Positions 10,540 to 18,790 of a stretch of DNA of 64,000 nt are shown here, in pieces. A program made the position numbers and the translations under genes. The first letter of the stretch is position 1. Each line of letters opens with the position of its first letter. Source of the stretch: CAZUDI01 sp964618975 (GTDB lineage Bacteria > Desulfobacterota > Desulfomonilia > UBA1062). A model generated the notes under the pieces. That model was not told the DNA's origin, did no database searches, and saw only the letters and a list, made by a program, of their open reading frames with translations. Location of the stretch: contig CAZUDI010000012.1 of the NCBI GenBank assembly GCA_964618975.1, forward strand, positions 9,141 through 73,140, in the 5' to 3' direction.

Positions 10540-10755
10540 GACGATCTCCTTTCGATCTTGCGGTGTATGAATGAAACTTGGGGAGCAGCTGCAAAGCTGG
10601 CCCTTTTTTTGGGGGGAGCGCCCTCTCGAAGTCTTCCCGGACGTAGAGGACCGTGGGCGCCGTTTCCTGCGCGCCGGTACCGATACAGGCTGCAGGTGCG
10701 TTCCTATACTGCATGGCTTACCTTGGGGTTCCTGCCCATGATCGGGTTTCGCGTG
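10540..10755. other. Spacer between aacS and the BKACE gene, with partial repeat copy C
   Basis: No gene seen. CAGCT and AGCTG pair around GCAA, followed by a T7 run at 10604-10610 on the plus strand. At 10716-10743 the 3' half of the dispersed repeat is recognisable (CCTTGGGGTTCCTGCCCATGATC). Confidence 0.4.
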
Positions 10756-11625
10756 TTATTTCTGCGTGATACCCATGATGGCGCGGGCCTCGTCCGGTCT
10801 GGCCGGCGTGCGGTTCAGGGAAGTAGCCACGCCGGCGGCCCACTCTACCTGCTCGTAGCTGCCCCGAGCGAGTTCGCCGTTGGGCATACGGATGTTGTCC
10901 TCCAGGCCTACCCGCATGTGGCCGCCCATGAGGCAGGACATGACATTGGCCGGGAACTGGTCAAGGCCCACACCGCAGGTGGTGAAGGTGGCCTTTTCCG
11001 GCAGGGCGTTGACCATGGCGATGAAGGCCTCCGGCCGGAAGCGCTGGCCGCCGGCCACGCCCCAGACGAAGTTGAAATTCATCGGGGTGCTGAAGATGCC
11101 CTGTTTGGCGATCAGGAGCGTGTTGTCGAGCCCGCCGATATCGTAGCACTCGATTTCGGGCTTGACGCCGGACTGCTCCATGGCGCGACCGAAATCCTGC
11201 AGCATGGTAAAGGTGTTTTCGAAGACGGTATCGAAGACGATCTCGCCGGTGCGGCGGTTGACGAGGCTGAAGTTCATCGTGTTGGTGTTGAGCGAGGCCA
11301 TGGCCGGCTTGACCGCCACGATCTGGTCGATGCGCTGGGAGGGCGTGCATCCCGCGCCCACCGCCGAACTGAGGTTCACGATCAATTCGGGCGTGCGCTC
11401 TTTGATGGCGTCGTGTATGGCCCGGATGCGCTCGATGTCATGGGTGGCCAGCCCCTCGTCGTTGCGGGCGTGGATGTGCACCATGGCGGCGCCGGCCTGA
11501 TAGCATCGGGCGGCTTCGACGGCGAATTCCTCCGGGGTGTAGGGGACGCTGGGGTTCTGTTGTTTGGAGGTGACCGCCCCGGTCAGGGCGGCACAGATGA
11601 TGACCTTGTTCTCTCGTTGCGACAT
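10756..11625 (-). CDS. BKACE-family 3-keto acid cleavage enzyme (DUF849)
   Basis: A 289-aa TIM-barrel Zn enzyme. The family condenses a beta-keto acid with acetyl-CoA and releases acetoacetate plus a new CoA thioester; the founding member is Kce of lysine fermentation. The metal-binding HIH is visible in AAMVHIHARND near residue 48, and the conserved GHMRVGLEDN lies near 245. The ATG at 11625 follows AAGGAGAG, so a longer frame to 11667 is not used. Specificity cannot be read from sequence. The acetoacetate produced could feed the adjacent aacS. Confidence 0.87.
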   Translation of the reverse strand: MSQRENKVIICAALTGAVTSKQQNPSVPYTPEEFAVEAARCYQAGAAMVHIHARNDEGLATHDIERIRAIHDAIKERTPELIVNLSSAVGAGCTPSQRIDQIVAVKPAMASLNTNTMNFSLVNRRTGEIVFDTVFENTFTMLQDFGRAMEQSGVKPEIECYDIGGLDNTLLIAKQGIFSTPMNFNFVWGVAGGQRFRPEAFIAMVNALPEKATFTTCGVGLDQFPANVMSCLMGGHMRVGLEDNIRMPNGELARGSYEQVEWAAGVATSLNRTPARPDEARAIMGITQK

Positions 11626-12053
11626 GGGTCTCTCCTTATGTTTTCTTGGGTGTATGCAGCCGGTCATTTCTCATCCGCTGATTATCGTCAGGGGGTGCAT
11701 TCCCAGAGTCTGGCGGCGAGTTTGGGGGGCCAGGGCGTGACCCGTGGTTCCAGCCCAGGATTCCCTTTCGATGCACAGGGGGACTGCCGGTCAGACAGGC
11801 GCAAGGTCGATTTTTCCCCACCGAGGCGGTAGTCTTCAGGAGCGGCGATGAACGGTGCTGGTCTGTGAGCATGTGCGCTGGTCTCTGAACCTGTCCTGTA
11901 TTTAAACTACACTATGTGAGAAAGTTAAACGAGTCAAGGGTCGAAGTGCACCCCCTGCCACCTGCGACGTTAAGGGAAGGCCAGGGCTTGCTGCGGGTGA
12001 TTCACCAGGGATCGCATTCCCTGAGAGAGGGGCGCCGGGACTTGCCCCGGGCC
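11626..12053. other. Intergenic region with repeat copy D
   Basis: No gene seen in about 430 bases. A minus-strand TTGACT-17-TAGTGT pair (11937-11909) is a weak promoter candidate for the BKACE gene. A diverged copy of the dispersed repeat fills much of 11925-12020. Confidence 0.4.
11925..12020 (+). repeat. Dispersed palindromic repeat, copy D (diverged)
   Basis: Order preserved: TTAAACGAG, AAGGGTCGAAG, CACCTGCGACGTTAAGG, CCAGGGCTTGCTGCGGGTGATTC. Many point differences from the consensus suggest an old copy. Confidence 0.5.
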
Positions 12054-12890
12054 TCAGGACCCCGCCCGGGGGATCAGTCTGCTCAAGACCGCCCGGGAAA
12101 AGCCGCTCTCATGGTTGGAAGCGGTGACCGCGAAGGCGGACTTTAGTGCGGGTGGCGCATTTGCCACCACCACCGCCCACTGCGCCCATTCCAGCAGATC
12201 CAGGTCGTTGTAGTCGTTGCCGATGGCCAGTGCCCCGCAGGGTGTCAGCGAGAGGCGTCCGCACAGCCACTGGGCGGCCTGGGCCTTGGAGACGTGTAAG
12301 GGGAAGATCTCGATCCAGAGCGAGCTTCCGTCCAGCGGTGAGGTGGTGCGGATGACCGTGAGGCCCTCGAGTCGCTGCCGGAGATTATCGTAGAGGTTAG
12401 ACTGGCGGGTGATGGCCACGAACTGACAGGCCGGGCCGAAGTCGCGAGCCCTGTCAACCAGCGGTGTGGCATATTCCCGGTAGAGTGCCAGTCGGGTGGC
12501 GAAGTCGGGATTGTGCGCCCCGCTCGTATGGTAGGCGAAGAGATGGTTGTCGGGGATGGGCCGGTGGAGCATGAAATCAATCCTCTCCTGCACGAGCATG
12601 TCCGCGATGTGCGTCACCTCTGGAAGGGTGAGGTGATGCGCACACAGGAGTTTCTGCGACGACCATTCCACGATCCCGCCCCCGGAGGAAAAGATCAGGT
12701 AGTCCAGGGGGAAGCGCGCGTCAAGTACCCGGCGGGCGGAGTGCAGGGATCGCCCCGTGGCGATCACGCGCGCGACGCCAAGCCCCCCCAGACGCTGAAG
12801 CGTCGCAAGGTCGGCAGGGCTCACACGGCCCTGGGGCCCCAGCAGGGTGCCGTCGAGATCGGTCACTACCATGGTGAGCTCGCTGTGCAT
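12054..12890 (-). CDS. HAD-superfamily (Cof-type) phosphatase
   Basis: A 278-aa HAD phosphatase of the Cof/IIB class acting on small phosphorylated metabolites. Motif I VVTDLDGTLL carries the nucleophilic Asp at about residue 10. Motif II is ARVIATGRS near 40-48, and motif IV is AIGNDYNDLDLLEWA near 230. The length is normal. It follows the hydrogenase operon on the same strand after about 200 bp; a functional link is not evident. The substrate is unknown. Confidence 0.85.
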   Translation of the reverse strand: MHSELTMVVTDLDGTLLGPQGRVSPADLATLQRLGGLGVARVIATGRSLHSARRVLDARFPLDYLIFSSGGGIVEWSSQKLLCAHHLTLPEVTHIADMLVQERIDFMLHRPIPDNHLFAYHTSGAHNPDFATRLALYREYATPLVDRARDFGPACQFVAITRQSNLYDNLRQRLEGLTVIRTTSPLDGSSLWIEIFPLHVSKAQAAQWLCGRLSLTPCGALAIGNDYNDLDLLEWAQWAVVVANAPPALKSAFAVTASNHESGFSRAVLSRLIPRAGS

Positions 12891-13033
12891 ATCAGACGCC
12901 TCCGTTTTCTGAGCTCGCAGAATCGGTCTTGGATGTCAAGCCGGGAGACGGTTTCCCCGAAGAGCCCCGGTGCTCCTTGGCAATTCACGTGAAGGGGCAA
13001 GGTGCTCAGCGGCGCAGCTTCAGTCCCTTGGAT

Positions 13034-13075
13034 AAGCATGGGATAAGCATGGGTATGAAGCCCAGCGGGAACCCC
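13034..13075 (-). repeat. Partial palindromic repeat, copy L
   Basis: Reverse-oriented 3' half (on the minus strand GGGCTTCATACCCATGCTTATCC), with a small internal duplication of GGATAAGCAT. It sits between the hydrogenase protease gene and the HAD gene. Confidence 0.4.
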
Positions 13076-13087
13076 GGAGGCGCGCTA

Positions 13088-13597
13088 TTAGGGGAGTGAG
13101 GGCCAAGGGATGTCTGCGATGATAGCGTATATGTCGGCGGCGATGTCCTCCACCAGGGCATTGAGACGGGCGGCCAGCCGCCTGGAGAGTTTTCCGCTGA
13201 AGGCGACCGTTTCGCCGATCTCGACACCGTAGACTGCGCCGATGGCGGGTACGGGGTACCCGCTGGTGCGGGCGAAGTCCATCAGGGTGAAGAAATCCAG
13301 GCCGTGGGACGAGAACAGATGCCGGGTGCCCGGGCCCCGGCACGGCTGGATGCGGTGTAATTGGCCCGGATTCCCCCCCCTGGTGGTCATGGCGTCGATC
13401 ACGAAGACGCGCTCAAAACCCAGCACCTCATCCAGGAGGGCCAGACCGACCATGGCGCTCGTGGTCACCCTGGCGCCGGGGATGCGACCCTCGAGCCGGG
13501 AGGCGATCACGAGCCCCACCCCGTCATCGCCCAGGATGGGGTTGCCCATGCCCAGGATGAGATCCCCCCTTGGGGGGGTGTGCCACGCGGCGTGCAT
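13088..13597 (-). CDS. [NiFe] hydrogenase maturation protease (HycI/HyaD family)
   Basis: A 169-aa endopeptidase that removes the C-terminal tail of the hydrogenase large subunit after nickel insertion. The family signature GMGNPILGDDGVGL is near residues 14-27 and the Ni-sensing acidic residues lie in the DDGVG and VIDAMTT segments. The ATG at 13597 is just past a G-rich stretch; an upstream frame is open but would run through the palindromic repeat. It is the last gene of the hydrogenase operon, eleven bases after the large subunit stop, so its substrate is almost certainly the adjacent MvhA-like protein. Confidence 0.88.
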   Translation of the reverse strand: MHAAWHTPPRGDLILGMGNPILGDDGVGLVIASRLEGRIPGARVTTSAMVGLALLDEVLGFERVFVIDAMTTRGGNPGQLHRIQPCRGPGTRHLFSSHGLDFFTLMDFARTSGYPVPAIGAVYGVEIGETVAFSGKLSRRLAARLNALVEDIAADIYAIIADIPWPSLP

Positions 13598-13606
13598 ACC
13601 CCCCCC

Positions 13607-13672
13607 TTTAATCGCTCTGGTGCGAATTCCGTGCCGCTGGCGGCGAGCAGTATCCAGTCCTTGGCCCGGGGG
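13607..13672 (+). repeat. Dispersed palindromic repeat, copy E, overlapping the hydrogenase large-subunit 3' end
   Basis: TTTAATCGCTCTGGTGCGAATTCC, then GCCGCTGGCGGC, then ATCCAGTCCTTGG. The TTA at 13608-13610 is the stop codon (TAA, minus strand) of the large-subunit gene, and the repeat encodes about its last 20 residues. Confidence 0.6.
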
Positions 13673-15137
13673 GACATGCGGGGGTGATCTCCCGGATGAG
13701 CCGGCCCGCATGGTCGCGGATGGCGACCGTAAGCGGCAGTCCTCCCGGGAGGGAGTGCGTGGCGCAGCTCAGGCAAGGATCGTAGGCGCGGAAGGCCATC
13801 TCCACCATGTTGAGGAAGCCCTCCTTGACGTCGGGCCCCCTCACGAATTCCCGGGCCGCCTTCTTGATCGACAGGCAGATGGGCGCGGCGTTGTTCTGGG
13901 TGGCCACGATCAGGTTGGCGCGCGTGATGATGCCGTCGTCGTCGGTCTCGTAGTGGTGGAAGAGGGTCCCGCGGGGGGCCTCCACCGCCCCGACACCCTT
14001 GTGGCGCAGCTTGAGGTCCATGTTGCGCAGGTCCCGGCTCGTGAGCTGTGGGTCGTCGGCGATCATGACGTTGTGTTCGGCCGCCTGGAGGGCGCAGATG
14101 AGGCGCGCCCAGTGGGTGGCCAGGGTAAGGTGGCAGGGTTTGCCGCCCAGGGTGTCGAAGAGGATCTGGGCCTCCTTTTGCGCCAGCGGGGTTTTGAGGG
14201 CGTCGGCCACGTTCAGCCGGGCCAGGGGCGCCACCCTAAAGAGCGAGGTGCCCGGGCCCTCGATCAGGCCCTGCCAGCCCAGGGGCTTGAGGTGGGTCAG
14301 CCGGATGTAGGTCCAGGGCTCTACCCACTCACCGATGTAGCGGTCGTAGTCACGCGGGTGAAAGCGCAGGTACTCCTGTCCGTCGGGGTCGATGACGCGC
14401 ACGTCGCCGTCGTAGAAATTTACCCGGTTGTCCTGGTCGACCAGCGCCATGTAGTAGGTCTTGAGCCGGTAGGCCTCATGGGTGATGAGGTCCAGATAGG
14501 CCGGGTTTTTCAGCACCATGTCCTTGAAGAGCTGGATGGCGAACTGGGCGAAATCCAGGGTACTAACGGCCGTTTGCCTGATCCAGCGGCGATCGTCCTC
14601 GGTGATGCCCTTGGGCACGCCGCCGGGCAGGCCGCCCTCGGGGTGCGGGGCCTTGCCGAAGATGTGGCGGATGATGTCGCGGTTGCGCCGGCGCACCTCG
14701 ATGACCCGGGCGCCGATCTCCTTGCCTACCTTGCCGATCACGCCCAGGATATTGCGTTCTTTGGGGTCGGCGTCCGGACCCATGATGAAGTCGGGCGCGG
14801 CCAGAAAGAAGAAGTGGATGTAGTGGTCCTCAATGAAGAAGGCGTTGAACTCCAGCTCCCGGATCAGGCGCGCGGCCGGGGTGGGTTCCACGCTGTAGAG
14901 GTCGTCGAGGGCCTTGGTGGCGGCCATGTGGTGGGCCGAGGGGCACACCCCGCAGATGTTGGGCACGATGCGGGGCATCTCCTCGGCCGGACGGCCGACG
15001 CAGAAGCGCTCGAAGCCTCTCAGTTCCACCACCTGCCAGAAGGCGTCCCTCACCCGGCCGTTCTCGTCCAGGAAGAGCTCGATCTTGCCGTGCCCCTCGA
15101 GTCTGGTAATGGGGTCAATGGTTATCTTCTGTGACAT
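13608..15137 (-). CDS. [NiFe] hydrogenase large subunit, MvhA-like (group 3)
   Basis: A 509-aa catalytic subunit carrying the NiFe(CN)2CO centre. The L1 motif is NICGVCPSAHH with C62 and C65; the L2 motif is DPCLSCATH with C455, C458 and H461. Forty-eight residues follow H461 and should be removed by the adjacent protease. The first 28 look like a normal tail, and about the last 20 are encoded by a copy of the dispersed repeat, which also provides the stop. The gene follows mvhG by 16 bases. The relationship to methanogen Mvh and related group 3 enzymes predicts a cytoplasmic H2-oxidising or H2-evolving role coupled through MvhD. Confidence 0.92.
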   Translation of the reverse strand: MSQKITIDPITRLEGHGKIELFLDENGRVRDAFWQVVELRGFERFCVGRPAEEMPRIVPNICGVCPSAHHMAATKALDDLYSVEPTPAARLIRELEFNAFFIEDHYIHFFFLAAPDFIMGPDADPKERNILGVIGKVGKEIGARVIEVRRRNRDIIRHIFGKAPHPEGGLPGGVPKGITEDDRRWIRQTAVSTLDFAQFAIQLFKDMVLKNPAYLDLITHEAYRLKTYYMALVDQDNRVNFYDGDVRVIDPDGQEYLRFHPRDYDRYIGEWVEPWTYIRLTHLKPLGWQGLIEGPGTSLFRVAPLARLNVADALKTPLAQKEAQILFDTLGGKPCHLTLATHWARLICALQAAEHNVMIADDPQLTSRDLRNMDLKLRHKGVGAVEAPRGTLFHHYETDDDGIITRANLIVATQNNAAPICLSIKKAAREFVRGPDVKEGFLNMVEMAFRAYDPCLSCATHSLPGGLPLTVAIRDHAGRLIREITPACPPGPRTGYCSPPAARNSHQSD

Positions 15138-15153
15138 GGGAATCTCCTCGGCC

Positions 15154-16122
15154 TTATTTCCCGCGCACGGGCCTGAAGGAGGCCTGCGGCAGACTGAAGC
15201 GGTAGCAGTACCCGGCGGGATCCACGAGGGAAGCGGCGGCGTCCTCGCTCTCCTGCCCGCCCTCGGCGCGCATCAGCGCGGAGAGCGCGGAGAGGAATTT
15301 GGCCCCAGCGTCGGGGATGCCCTCCACTGGACCGAAGCAGCCCCGGCAGGGGGTGTTGACGCGCAGGCAGGTTTCGCCGCAACCCGAGCGCACCGCCGGC
15401 CCCAGGCACAGGATCCCCTGGGCCAGGAAGCACAGGTCGGGATCGGCCTCGACCTGGTGGATGCGCCTGAACTCAGCGATTTCGATCTTGGCGGGTTTGG
15501 TGCGGTTGCGCGGGCAGGTATCGCACAGGGCCTTGCGCGGCGCCAGGGTGGTGCCCCTCGGCGGCAGCTTGCCCTCGACCACCGCCAAGACCGCGTTGGC
15601 CACGAGGTCCGGCGGCGGCGGACAGCCGGGCAGGTAGTAGTCGACCGGGATGACCTGGTTGAGGGAGTAGACGTGCTCGAAGAATTCCGGCAGGGTCAGC
15701 CGATAGCCGTTGACCTGGCTTTCGGGCTGGGGATAGGTGCCCTGAGGGTTGACCACGGTGGGGGCATCGCGGTAGACCCAGTCGAAGATGTCGGCCTTGC
15801 TCCTGAAATTCGCCAGGCCCGGGGTGCCGCCGAAACAGGCGCAGGAGCCGAAGGCCAGCACGATCTGCGACTTTTCGCGCAGCAGCTCGGCCATCTCCTG
15901 CTGCTCCGAGTTGCGCACCGCGCCGTGGATGATGCTCAGGGCGATCTCGCCGGGGGCGAGCGTCCGGATGCCGGCATATTTGAAGTCCATGGCCACGGGC
16001 CACAGCACGATATCCACCGCCTCGGCCACCTTAAGAAGCGTTTCGTTCAGGTCCACGATGGTCTCGTCGCAGCCTCCGCAGGCCGTCAGCCAGTAGATGG
16101 CCACCTTGGGTAAATGCGCCAT
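15154..16122 (-). CDS. [NiFe] hydrogenase small subunit, MvhG-like
   Basis: A 322-aa electron-transfer subunit with the proximal-cluster motif CGGC at C15-C18, GSCACFGG near 112-119 and YYLPGCPPPP near 182-191. A Cys-rich C-terminal part (CLGPAVRSGCGETCLR, then CRGCFGP, about 260-290) should bind further [4Fe-4S] clusters. There is no Tat signal, so it is cytoplasmic, as in group 3 hydrogenases. It lies directly upstream of mvhA and 116 bases downstream of mvhD, with a palindromic repeat copy in the gap. Confidence 0.9.
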   Translation of the reverse strand: MAHLPKVAIYWLTACGGCDETIVDLNETLLKVAEAVDIVLWPVAMDFKYAGIRTLAPGEIALSIIHGAVRNSEQQEMAELLREKSQIVLAFGSCACFGGTPGLANFRSKADIFDWVYRDAPTVVNPQGTYPQPESQVNGYRLTLPEFFEHVYSLNQVIPVDYYLPGCPPPPDLVANAVLAVVEGKLPPRGTTLAPRKALCDTCPRNRTKPAKIEIAEFRRIHQVEADPDLCFLAQGILCLGPAVRSGCGETCLRVNTPCRGCFGPVEGIPDAGAKFLSALSALMRAEGGQESEDAAASLVDPAGYCYRFSLPQASFRPVRGK

Positions 16123-16137
16123 TGTGTCTCCTCCCCG

Positions 16138-16222
16138 TAATCGCTATGGGTTGAATCCCCTTGCCGCTTGCGGTGTCAAGGCGGGTCCGGGGCTTGTCTT
16201 TGGGTTCATACCCATGCTTCCT
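16138..16222 (+). repeat. Dispersed palindromic repeat, copy F, inside the hydrogenase operon
   Basis: Near-full copy (TAATCGCTATGGGTTGAATCCCC ... GTCAAGGCGGGTCCGGGGCTTG ... GGGTTCATACCCATGCTTCC). It lies between mvhD and mvhG, transcribed as its reverse complement, where its hairpins could protect or process the mRNA. Confidence 0.75.
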
Positions 16223-16238
16223 CTGTGACGTAGCCGGT

Positions 16239-16634
16239 CTATACCGTGGGTGAAAGCGGTCCCAGTGGCTTGATCTCGCGGAGCATCTCCTCGATGGCCC
16301 CGCGGATCTGGTGCCCCTCGGGGTCGCGAGAAAAACTGACCTTGAGCCGCTGGGGCTCGATCCCGAATTCCTGGAGTAAACGCTTGAGTAGCAGCACACG
16401 CGTGTGCGTCTGGGTGTTGCCGTTGAGAAAGTGGCACTCGCCCTCCGGGCAGCCGAGCAGCAGCACCCCGTCCGCGCCGTGACGGAAGGCCTCGATGATA
16501 TCGAGGGTATCGATCTTGCCGCAGCAGACCACCGGGACGAGGTTGGGGATCCCGGCGGGAGCCTGGTTTGCGTTCAGATAGCCCCAGCCGAAGCGGCAGG
16601 AGAAGCACACCAGTTTGGGGATGTAGTCGCACAT
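16239..16634 (-). CDS. Hydrogenase iron-sulfur subunit, MvhD-like
   Basis: A 131-aa [2Fe-2S] protein of the MvhD family, which passes electrons between the hydrogenase and a flavoprotein (HdrA in methanogens). Conserved cysteines occur in LVCFSCRFGWGYLNANQ near residues 8-24, VVCCGKID near 35-42 and LLGCPEGECHFLNGN near 59-73. The length is typical. It is placed between the GltD-like flavoprotein gene and mvhG. The flavoprotein is therefore the probable electron partner here in place of HdrA, which is inference from order. Confidence 0.9.
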   Translation of the reverse strand: MCDYIPKLVCFSCRFGWGYLNANQAPAGIPNLVPVVCCGKIDTLDIIEAFRHGADGVLLLGCPEGECHFLNGNTQTHTRVLLLKRLLQEFGIEPQRLKVSFSRDPEGHQIRGAIEEMLREIKPLGPLSPTV

Positions 16635-16652
16635 ACCGTCCTCCTTTGTATC

Positions 16653-18452
16653 TTAGAGCGAGGCCAGCACTTCGGCCAGGCGTTCGGGCGTATCGCTGCC
16701 ACTGAGCTCGCGGGCCCCGGCCGGGCAGCCGGAAACGCACAGGCCGCAGGCCTTGCAGCGGAACTGGTCGGTCTGGGAGACGAGGCCGCTTTCGGTCACC
16801 CTCAGGGTGGCCGCCCCGTAGTGGCAGGCACTGACACATACGCCGCAGCCGCTGCAGAGGTGCTCGTGCAGGATCACGCGCGGGAGATGTTCGTGGATGC
16901 CGATGGACACGCAGGCCTTGCACGAGACACACGGCCCGCAGCACAGGCAGCGCCGGGCCTCCTCGATGGCCTCCTCCAGGGTGAAGCCCCGCTCGTAGAG
17001 CGTAAAGTGCAGGCGTTTTTCGGGGGGGATCCACACCACGTCCGGCTCATGGCGGTAGTCCTCAGGATGCCGCTGGGGGATCTCGAAGCTCGCAAAGGTC
17101 CGGCTGCGGCCGGCGGTGAGGTCGAGCCCCTTGAGGCAGCGTTCGATGGACTCGGCCGCCTGCTGGCCCTCGGCCATGGCGTCCACCATGAAACCGACGC
17201 GCCGGACATCCCCGCCAATGAAGACCCCGGGTCTGCTGCGGCTTTCCAGGGTGAGTTCCTCGACATCGAGCCGGCCGCTTTCGTCCAGCAGGCCCTCGCG
17301 CTGGAGGAAGGCTCTGTCGGGCCCCTGGCCAACCGTGATGACGAGCACCTCGCCTGCGATGGTGAGGGTGTCGTCGGTATCGAAGGCGGGAGCAAAGCGC
17401 CCCTCGCTGTCGTACACCCGGGTGCAGCGAGGGGATTCGATACCGGTGAAACGACCGGCGCAAGCGAGAATCGCCCTCACGCCGCGGGAATAGACGATAC
17501 GGATGCCTTCCTCCCAGGCGCCGCGGAGCTCCTCCTCGTCGGCGGGGATGCCGTCGCGGGAGCCCTTGTCCTCGCACTCCAGGGCCACGACGGTGACGTC
17601 GCCTCCCAGGCGCCTGGCCGAGCGTGCCACATCGAAGGCCACATTGCCGCCGCCGATGACGATCACCCGTTTGTCGCCGAAGTAATCCTGCGCCAGGATA
17701 CCGCGGCTGACCTCGTAGAGGAAGCTCTGGCCATACATGACGCCCTCAAGCTCCTGGTTGTCCAGGGGCTGGCCGGCGTAGGTGAGCACCCGCGGGGAGG
17801 GGGTGCCCTTGGCGATGAAGACCGCCTTGTAGCCCTCCTTGCGGAGCTTGTCGAGGGAGAGTCCCCCTTCGCCCACGCGGGCGTTCAGCTGTACCTCGAT
17901 GCCGGCGATGCGGACCATGTTCTGGATGACCCGCACGAGGACGTCCTTGGGGAGCCGGTAGTGGGGGATGAGCCACAGTGCCCCGCCGAGCCGGCCTGTG
18001 GCCTCAAAGAGCCGCACGCGGTAGCCCTTGCGGCTGAGGAAGAAGGCGCACATCAGTCCGCCGGGTCCGCCGCCGATGACGGCCACGTTTTCCCGGTCCT
18101 TGACCACGTCGAACTCCGCTTTGCACTCGAGGTGAGCGAGGTAGTTGTCGGACACGAAGCGCTTCAGCAGCCGGCGTCTGATCGAGCCGCCTTTGGTCTG
18201 GTAGTTACAGCCCAGCTCGCAGATCCCGCAGACATAGCCGCACACCGGAAAGAGGGGGTTGTTGTCGAAGAGATAGTCGCCGATCTGGATCAGCCCCTCA
18301 CGCGCCCGGGCGGGGTCAGCCGGGAGCAGGGACAAAAGCACGTTCGTGCGCTGGATGTCCTCGTTGATAGGGCATTTTTCCTGGCAGGGCGGCAGGAACT
18401 GCGTGATGGCCGCCTCCACAACCGCCCCGGAGTTATTGGTGGTCTTCCACAT
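16653..18452 (-). CDS. GltD/NfnB-like FAD oxidoreductase with C-terminal ferredoxin module
   Basis: A 599-aa flavoprotein. The N-terminal Cys-rich helical region (PPCQEKCPIN at about 21-30 and CGYVCGICELGC at 71-82) is of the glutamate-synthase small-subunit type. An FAD Rossmann motif VAVIGGGPGGL lies at about 123-133 and an NAD(P) motif VIVIGGGNVAFD near 263-274. A bacterial ferredoxin module near the C-terminus carries CCGPCVSCKAC, CSGCGVCVSAC and CKACGLCVSGCP. It is the first gene of the hydrogenase operon, after a candidate promoter. It likely links MvhAGD to NAD(P)H and perhaps ferredoxin; electron bifurcation is possible but unproven. Confidence 0.85.
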   Translation of the reverse strand: MWKTTNNSGAVVEAAITQFLPPCQEKCPINEDIQRTNVLLSLLPADPARAREGLIQIGDYLFDNNPLFPVCGYVCGICELGCNYQTKGGSIRRRLLKRFVSDNYLAHLECKAEFDVVKDRENVAVIGGGPGGLMCAFFLSRKGYRVRLFEATGRLGGALWLIPHYRLPKDVLVRVIQNMVRIAGIEVQLNARVGEGGLSLDKLRKEGYKAVFIAKGTPSPRVLTYAGQPLDNQELEGVMYGQSFLYEVSRGILAQDYFGDKRVIVIGGGNVAFDVARSARRLGGDVTVVALECEDKGSRDGIPADEEELRGAWEEGIRIVYSRGVRAILACAGRFTGIESPRCTRVYDSEGRFAPAFDTDDTLTIAGEVLVITVGQGPDRAFLQREGLLDESGRLDVEELTLESRSRPGVFIGGDVRRVGFMVDAMAEGQQAAESIERCLKGLDLTAGRSRTFASFEIPQRHPEDYRHEPDVVWIPPEKRLHFTLYERGFTLEEAIEEARRCLCCGPCVSCKACVSIGIHEHLPRVILHEHLCSGCGVCVSACHYGAATLRVTESGLVSQTDQFRCKACGLCVSGCPAGARELSGSDTPERLAEVLASL

Positions 18453-18565
18453 AGCGAGTCCTCCTCATATCGTGCAGGCCTCTGAACGCCGTGATCTGTC
18501 AAAAAATTAACATGCTGCTCACGGACAGACGCAAAACCAATGCCATTAATTAATAACAGATTAAA

Positions 18566-18594
18566 ATTATATAGATAGATTTTGAGGGGGTCAG
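18566..18594 (-). promoter_or_regulatory. Candidate promoter of the hydrogenase operon
   Basis: Minus strand: -35 CTGACC at 18594-18589, a 17-bp spacer, and a perfect -10 TATAAT at 18571-18566, in locally AT-rich DNA. It would give a leader of about 105 nt. Confidence 0.4.
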
Positions 18595-18646
18595 CAGGTG
18601 CGAGGGCAAGGGGCAAGCTGCCCCGTTTGAGGGGGGCTATATTCCC

Positions 18647-18677
18647 CCGCCCGGCGCCCTTCAGGGGCACCGGGCGG
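18647..18677 (-). terminator. Terminator-like hairpin after the decarboxylase-family gene
   Basis: CCGCCCGG at 18647-18654 pairs with CCGGGCGG at 18670-18677, with an inner GCCC/GGGC stem around TTCA. It lies about 115 bases beyond the stop at 18791. No T-run. Confidence 0.45.
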
Positions 18678-18694
18678 CTAAAACGGGCGTGCAA

Positions 18695-18774
18695 TTATGG
18701 GCATGAACCCCATGGCAAGCCCTGAATCCCCTCAACGCTGCCAGCGGTCAGGGGATTCGACCCCTAGCGATTAA
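18695..18774 (-). repeat. Dispersed palindromic repeat, copy G (reverse)
   Basis: On the minus strand: TTAATCGCTAGGGGTCGAATCCCC, GACCGCTGGCAGCGTTGAG, CAGGGCTTGCCATGGGGTTCATGCCCATAAT. Directly downstream of the decarboxylase-family gene. Confidence 0.7.
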
Positions 18775-18790
18775 GGCCCGGTTTCGGGGT

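Larger units (their letters stand above)
18453..18790. other. Regulatory region between the decarboxylase-family gene and the hydrogenase operon
   Basis: No gene in about 340 bases. In minus-strand order it holds repeat copy G, a strong terminator-like hairpin (18677-18647), a small GGGGCA/TGCCCC hairpin (18624-18610) and an AT-rich promoter region. Confidence 0.6.

Noticed and set aside
13242..15134. 630-codon open frame on the plus strand opposite the hydrogenase genes
   Set aside because: Antisense shadow of GC-rich codons; the minus strand encodes clear MvhA and protease motifs.
16404..18485. 693-codon open frame opposite the GltD-like gene
   Set aside because: The minus-strand product has intact FAD, NAD and ferredoxin motifs; the plus frame has none.
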